NCBI GenBank assembly: GCA_002723015.1
Contig: PBNG01000017.1
Location: forward strand, 16,076 to 26,483
Reading direction: 5' to 3'
DNA: 10,408 bases
Source of the DNA: Roseibacillus sp.
Lineage (GTDB): Bacteria > Verrucomicrobiota > Verrucomicrobiae > Verrucomicrobiales > Akkermansiaceae
Positions 6,507-10,408 of the stretch are shown one piece after another (position 1 is the first letter of the stretch; each line of letters opens with the position of its first letter). Both the position numbers and the translations under genes were made by a program. A model generated the notes under the pieces. That model had not been told where the DNA came from, did no database searches, and saw only the letters and a program-made list of their open reading frames with translations.

Positions 6507-7385
6507 TCAGGAGGTCGCTACACTCTGCTTGTGAAGACGGCTTCTCCACAAAACGAAGGGTAGGCACACAAGATACATCGTAATGCTATAGACAGCAGCG
6601 GGTACGGTCTCTGGTGGAAGAACCTGCCCGCCGCCTGCCGCGATGAAACTACCAACCGCGATTGCCAGGGTGCCATTTTGAACACCGGATTCGATGGAAA
6701 TTGTCGTGGAGTCTCTCTTGTTGAGGCCGATAGTCAGTCCCGACAAGAGACCAAGTCCCAGCATGACAAGATTTAAACCGATCGCGACCGGAGCAAGGAT
6801 AGTAAAATTTGATGAAAAGATTTCCCAGTTCTTTGCCAGAGCGGCCACAATGATCAAAGCAAAGAGACCAATCGCGACTCGCGAGACCGCAGGACCAATC
6901 CTTTCGGCTGATGAAGGCAATCGAGCTGTCCAAATCATTCCGATGGAGACCGGCAGGGCGGTAAGGAGAAACATTTTCAGGCCGAGGGCGGTTACATCAA
7001 CCCGAAGCGGATCTTCATTCATGAAGTGACTGATGCTGAGAGAGACCAGTATTGGCACAGTCAGAATTGATACTAAGCTAACGATGGCGGTGAGCGATAT
7101 CGAGAGGGGCGCATTACCACCAGCGAGTTTGGCGAGAAGATTACTCGTCACACCTCCCGGGCACAGAGCCAGAATCATCAGGCCAACCGCGAATACCGGA
7201 GACAAACCAAAGGCATGCGCCAGAAGGAGGGCCACAAGTGGCAGCAGGACGAGCTGATTGAGGAGTCCAACAGTAAACGCCCGGGGGAATTTCATGACCA
7301 GGGCGAAGTCGCCACATCTCAAGCCAAGTCCCAGGGAAAACATGATGAATGCGAGAACGAGCGGAAGAAGAAGATTAACAATCAT
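6507..7385 (-). CDS. BASS-family (SBF-like) sodium-coupled transporter
   Basis: This 292-residue inner-membrane protein belongs to the bile acid:sodium symporter (SBF) superfamily, with nine to ten hydrophobic segments. Diagnostic motifs are CPGGVTSNLLAKLAGGNAPL (75-94), the broken helix that helps form the sodium and substrate site, and ESGVQNGTLAIAV (232-244), the matching C-terminal broken helix; FMFSLGL-type wording near residue 15 (IMFSLGLGL) is also usual. In bacteria the family imports organic anions such as bile acids, pantoate or 2-keto acids with sodium; the substrate here cannot be read from sequence. ATG at 7385 is preferred over an upstream TTG at 7430, because it starts directly before the first helix (MIVNLLLPLVLAF) and the extra 15 residues are polar and unconserved. 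No good Shine-Dalgarno is seen. It lies 150 bases downstream of the epimerase gene on the same strand; co-transcription is possible but unproven. Confidence 0.9.
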   Translation of the reverse strand: MIVNLLLPLVLAFIMFSLGLGLRCGDFALVMKFPRAFTVGLLNQLVLLPLVALLLAHAFGLSPVFAVGLMILALCPGGVTSNLLAKLAGGNAPLSISLTAIVSLVSILTVPILVSLSISHFMNEDPLRVDVTALGLKMFLLTALPVSIGMIWTARLPSSAERIGPAVSRVAIGLFALIIVAALAKNWEIFSSNFTILAPVAIGLNLVMLGLGLLSGLTIGLNKRDSTTISIESGVQNGTLAIAVGSFIAAGGGQVLPPETVPAAVYSITMYLVCLPFVLWRSRLHKQSVATS

Positions 7386-7535
7386 TGTCAGGGAGCACTT
7401 GATCCTTTCAGCCCGCTGGCTCCGGCGCAAGGTTCGGGAACAGAGAGGAGAGGCAAGGTCTGGCAGGTGGAACCAGAGCTCACCTGGATGGATGCCTGAG
7501 AGGAATGCCTACTCGAGACGGACCAATCCCTCCGC

Positions 7536-8477
7536 TCAGGAACATAAATCTTCTAGGGCGTCGGTGAGAGCGGGGAATTGAAATTCATACCCTTCCTCCT
7601 TCAGCCTCTTCGAGGCACAGTAGCGTCCATAGAGAACGAGTTCCGGATCGGTTCTCAGGATCCAATATGCCCCGAAGCGGATCATCCATTCTGCAGCCGG
7701 AAGACCAAAAGGCATCCTGATCGTCCTTCTCAATTGGCGCATGAATTCCCCCTGGGAGACAGGATTTGGTGCCGTCGCCACATAAACGCCATTCATCGAG
7801 GATTCTGTAATAGCGTAACATATAAGTCGGCTCATATCTTCGACGTGAATCCAGCTGATCCCCTGGTTTCCGCTACCAACCCGACCACCCAGGCCTAAAC
7901 GCGCGAGCATTCGCATCTTCGGGAAGGCGCCTCCTTTGGCCCCGAGAACAAAGCTGGTCCTGAGAATAACCCTTCGTATTTGAGGCGGCGCAACCTCATC
8001 AAAGGCGCGTTCCCATGCCCTCCCGACCGTTGGGGCCAGGCCCAGACCAAATGATGAGTCCTCATCACACAGAGCCTCAGGAGGGTCTCCGTAGATGTGG
8101 GCTGTAGACATCTGGACCCAAACCCTGGGCGGCGTCGTTAATCTCTCCACCGCCTTTCCCAGCACGAGGGTAGAATCCACCCGGGAACGCAGGATCTCAT
8201 CACAATGATCAGGAGTCTTGATGCAATCCACCGTGCGCCCCGCCAGATTGACCACCGCATGCGCACCCTCCAGATGCCGTGTCCACCCTCCAAGGGTTCG
8301 CCCGTCCCACACCGCGTGCTCCCAGGGTCCGGCGACCCCGGGTTGGTGGCGTGAAACCAGAATAACCTCGCAACCTAGGCCGGCCAGATGTTGAGCCAGA
8401 CTGACCCCGATGAATCCCGTGCCACCTGTTATGACGATCTTTCCTTCCGGCGAACAGGTTTCGTTTTTTGTAGTCAT
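7536..8477 (-). CDS. TIGR01777-family NAD-dependent epimerase/dehydratase
   Basis: This 313-residue cytoplasmic protein is an atypical short-chain dehydrogenase of the TIGR01777 (YfcH-like) family. A Rossmann fold opens with [18 protein letters not shown] (14-31). Family landmarks follow: WDGR (57-60), [10 protein letters not shown] (75-84), [10 protein letters not shown] (94-103), STAHIYGD (124-131) at the position of the SDR catalytic tyrosine, [10 protein letters not shown] (206-215), [20 protein letters not shown] (230-249), and a DUF1731-like C-terminus ending [20 protein letters not shown] (289-308). Length and domain order are normal. The biological substrate of this family is unknown. 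ATG at 8477 has aggga-like purines (gcgagga) directly touching it, too close to be a standard Shine-Dalgarno, but it gives the expected short lead before the nucleotide-binding glycines. The N-terminal lysine and asparagine stretch is not a signal peptide. The BASS transporter gene follows after 150 bases. Confidence 0.92.
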   Translation of the reverse strand: MTTKNETCSPEGKIVITGGTGFIGVSLAQHLAGLGCEVILVSRHQPGVAGPWEHAVWDGRTLGGWTRHLEGAHAVVNLAGRTVDCIKTPDHCDEILRSRVDSTLVLGKAVERLTTPPRVWVQMSTAHIYGDPPEALCDEDSSFGLGLAPTVGRAWERAFDEVAPPQIRRVILRTSFVLGAKGGAFPKMRMLARLGLGGRVGSGNQGISWIHVEDMSRLICYAITESSMNGVYVATAPNPVSQGEFMRQLRRTIRMPFGLPAAEWMIRFGAYWILRTDPELVLYGRYCASKRLKEEGYEFQFPALTDALEDLCS

Positions 8478-8498
8478 TCCTCGCAGTAAGCTCAGTTG

Positions 8499-8678
8499 TT
8501 AAATGCGATCCAGCGGCCCTGATTTGCCACCAAAGCGCCCGTCCTCAATTGCGGCCGGAGAGCCCTTCCTCAGCAGAAAAGTCTTCGTCTGGCTTCTGGA
8601 ACTTCCAATCAGCAGGAAACAAGGCTCGCTAATCCCGGAGGAGCTTCGAGCAAAACGATCGTCGGTTAAAGTCACCAT
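8499..8678 (-). CDS. Possible 59-residue orphan protein
   Basis: This small frame lies 21 bases upstream of the epimerase gene on the same strand. The ATG at 8678 has GGGAG with a seven-base spacer, better placed than for most genes here; two further in-frame codons reach an ATG at 8684 but lose that spacing. The product begins MVTLTDDRFARSSSGISEP and includes a short hydrophobic stretch (CFLLIG). I do not recognise it. A 77-codon frame on the opposite strand (8503-8736) covers the same bases with similar codon use, so at most one is real and possibly neither. Confidence 0.27.
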   Translation of the reverse strand: MVTLTDDRFARSSSGISEPCFLLIGSSRSQTKTFLLRKGSPAAIEDGRFGGKSGPLDRI

Positions 8679-8865
8679 CACCATTCTCCCAGATCTGCAG
8701 AAATACCGGATTCATGAAGATATAGCCATCAATTAGTCACGAAAGGATCCTCTGGCAGAAGGAATTCCAACACCTCTCAGACCGAAATCCACCCGGCAAG
8801 GTGCTGGCTGGGGCTCCGCTCCGAAAAAGAGGATTGAGGAGCTCTGGACGACAGCCTCTTGATTA

Positions 8866-8894
8866 TTGAAAGTCTTCGCGTTTCGGCCTTCTAT
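8866..8894 (+). promoter_or_regulatory. Weak sigma-70-like promoter before the MATE gene
   Basis: TTGAAA (8866-8871), a 17-base spacer and TTCTAT (8889-8894) lie about 73 bases before the MATE start. The -35 matches five of six positions, the -10 only three. The rest of 8679-8967 shows no gene or clear repeat. Confidence 0.2.
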
Positions 8895-8967
8895 CCGCCA
8901 CGCAGGATTCGCCACTCTCATCCCAATGCCAACCATGACACCGGACAGCCCCTGATCTTCGCTCCTG

Positions 8968-10320
8968 ATGAAATCACACTCCTTGACGGAAGGTCCCGTT
9001 GGCCCGCACATCCGGAATATCGCACTCCCGATGAGTGTCGGATTCTTCTTCAACACCATGTATAACGTGGTGGACTCGTTCTACGCTGGCCAGATCTCGA
9101 CTCAGGCGCTCGCGTCAATGGCGCTGTCGTTTCCTGTTTTCTTCGTAATTATCGCCCTGAGCCAAGGTATCGCCAGAGGGTCTTCGGCGCTTATAGCGAA
9201 CGCTATTGGAGCCGGGGACACAACGAGCGAGAAAGGATACTCAGGACAGGTGTTTTCCCTAGCGGTCCTATTCTCAATCGCGATTACCCTCACTGGACTA
9301 GGCTCGGCTTCACCATTGTTCCGGGTCCTCGGGGCGGATGGCACCTATCTGGAATTAGCGAACGCCTACGTCCGTCCCCTTTTCTGGGGAGCAGGCTTTT
9401 TTTTGCTCAGTAGTATGAGCAACGCCATTCTTCTTGCACATGGAGATAGTAAAACCTTCGGCACGGTTTTAGTTGGGGGTTTTTTCGCCAATCTGGTGCT
9501 CGACCCATGGCTGCTTTATGGTGGCCTTGGAGTTCCTCCGCTCGGCCTCGCGGGGATCGCGTGGGCCACAGTGATTATCCAGGCGATTGGCGGAATTTAC
9601 CTTTTTTTGACAGTATTGCGGCGGGGATATCTCTGTAGGTCCGAGCTCTTTAAGAGTCCTCAATTCCGGATCTATGGCGAGATTCTTCGACAGGGGATAC
9701 CGACGGCATTCAATATGATGTCGATAGCTCTAGGTTTTTTTGTGTCAACCTACTACCTCAATAGTTACGGCCAAGTAGCAGTAGCCGCTTTTGGGGTAGG
9801 GACCCGAATTGAGCAAATGGCTCTGCTTCCGGCCCTCGCCCTGAGCTCGGCGATTGTATCTATCGTGGGTCAGAACAATGGCGCGGGCCGGCTGGACAGG
9901 GTCCAGGAGTGCGTGTCCCTCTGTATAAAGTATGGACTCTATCTGATTGCAGGGGCCTCCCTGGCGTTGCTGCTTTTCGCGACACCACTGGTGCGCTTAT
10001 TTACCAGTGATCCAGAGGTAGTGGAAGTGGGGACCACCTACATCCAGATCATGGTGTTCATTCAGTGGGCTTATGTGATGACATTCCTCCACACTGGATA
10101 CCTGCAGGCAGTCAAACGACCGATGTATGGTTTTGTAGAATCCGTCATTCGGAAAATCATTCTTCCAATCGTCGTCTTTAACTCCCTTGTGACTGTTGTG
10201 GGCGTTACAGTCGTCGAATTCTTTTACGCCATGGTTGCGATCAATGTTCTCATGACGGTAGCCACCATCATGTATGCGCAATATATTTTGAGAAGGAGTC
10301 TGCGAAATACCGTGGATTAA
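8968..10320 (+). CDS. MATE-family multidrug/toxin efflux transporter
   Basis: This 450-residue inner-membrane protein has about twelve hydrophobic helices in two related halves, the full length of the MATE family (NorM/DinF type). N-terminal landmarks are LTEGPVGPHI (6-15), ALPMSVGFFFNTMYNVVDSF (19-38) and ALSQGIARGSSALIANAIGA (63-82). The C-terminal half has GVGTRIEQMALLPALALSSA (276-295) and GQNNGAGRLDRV (301-312), a strong family signature. These antiporters export cationic drugs, dyes or metabolites using sodium or proton gradients; the substrate and coupling ion are not readable here. ATG at 8968 gives the standard short cytoplasmic lead. No Shine-Dalgarno is evident. No regulator gene (MarR, TetR) lies beside it. 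The upstream gene is divergent and the downstream one, if real, convergent, so it is transcribed alone. Confidence 0.95.
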   Translation: MKSHSLTEGPVGPHIRNIALPMSVGFFFNTMYNVVDSFYAGQISTQALASMALSFPVFFVIIALSQGIARGSSALIANAIGAGDTTSEKGYSGQVFSLAVLFSIAITLTGLGSASPLFRVLGADGTYLELANAYVRPLFWGAGFFLLSSMSNAILLAHGDSKTFGTVLVGGFFANLVLDPWLLYGGLGVPPLGLAGIAWATVIIQAIGGIYLFLTVLRRGYLCRSELFKSPQFRIYGEILRQGIPTAFNMMSIALGFFVSTYYLNSYGQVAVAAFGVGTRIEQMALLPALALSSAIVSIVGQNNGAGRLDRVQECVSLCIKYGLYLIAGASLALLLFATPLVRLFTSDPEVVEVGTTYIQIMVFIQWAYVMTFLHTGYLQAVKRPMYGFVESVIRKIILPIVVFNSLVTVVGVTVVEFFYAMVAINVLMTVATIMYAQYILRRSLRNTVD

Positions 10321-10326
10321 GAATCC

Positions 10327-10408
10327 TCATGGCGTTGCCGGGCAAAGGAGCGGCACGTATTCGTGGACTATAAATGCGTCGAAACCCTCCTTTACCTTTT
10401 TCAGCGTG
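10327..10408 (-). CDS. Possible C-terminal end of a convergent gene, cut by window edge
   Basis: On the - strand a frame stays open from the window edge to a TGA at 10327-10329 and encodes 26 residues ending EGFDAFIVHEYVPLLCPATP. The composition is protein-like, but 26 open codons are common by chance. No family can be named. If real, its stop lies seven bases from the MATE stop. Confidence 0.22.
   Translation of the reverse strand, partial: TLKKVKEGFDAFIVHEYVPLLCPATP

Noticed and set aside
8733..9059. 108-codon - strand frame opposite the MATE start
   Set aside because: It overlaps the conserved MATE N-terminus, has no recognisable domain and looks like an antisense shadow.

Overview
The window looks like a chromosomal stretch of a Gram-negative bacterium, most likely a member of the Planctomycetes-Verrucomicrobia group and probably Verrucomicrobiota. 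This rests on the gene content: a secreted ThuA-like protein, DUF4190 and TM2 small membrane proteins, and a bacterial phospholipid-scramblase-related protein. There is no marker gene, so the assignment is an inference. Shine-Dalgarno sequences are weak or absent before most genes, and GTG/TTG-type starts occur.

Layout. On the + strand (3-2106), two adjacent COG0523/CobW-type metal GTPases lie 13 bases apart: a 5'-truncated one, then a complete YciC/ZigA-like one. A 454-base stretch with no convincing gene follows (2107-2560). On the - strand (2561-3848) there is an array of DUF4190 membrane-protein genes. One copy is intact, one is split by a frameshift at a seven-base homopolymer, and the furthest upstream survives only as frameshifted fragments. 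On the + strand come a secreted ThuA-like protein (4012-4965) and a small TM2 protein (5172-5393). On the - strand come the scramblase-related (LURP-one-like) protein (5525-6112), a BASS-family transporter (6507-7385) and a TIGR01777-type NAD-dependent epimerase (7536-8477). A MATE efflux transporter on the + strand (8968-10320) closes the window, with the possible tail of a convergent gene at the edge.

How the genes work together. Only the GTPase pair looks like a functional unit, probably in metal (zinc) trafficking. The rest is a run of mostly separately transcribed genes, rich in small membrane proteins and transporters. I see no mobile element, CRISPR array, rRNA, tRNA or phage module. 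The most notable signal is the DUF4190 array: alignment of its copies by eye exposes a frameshift at 3393-3399 and a third decayed copy that ordinary gene calling would miss.
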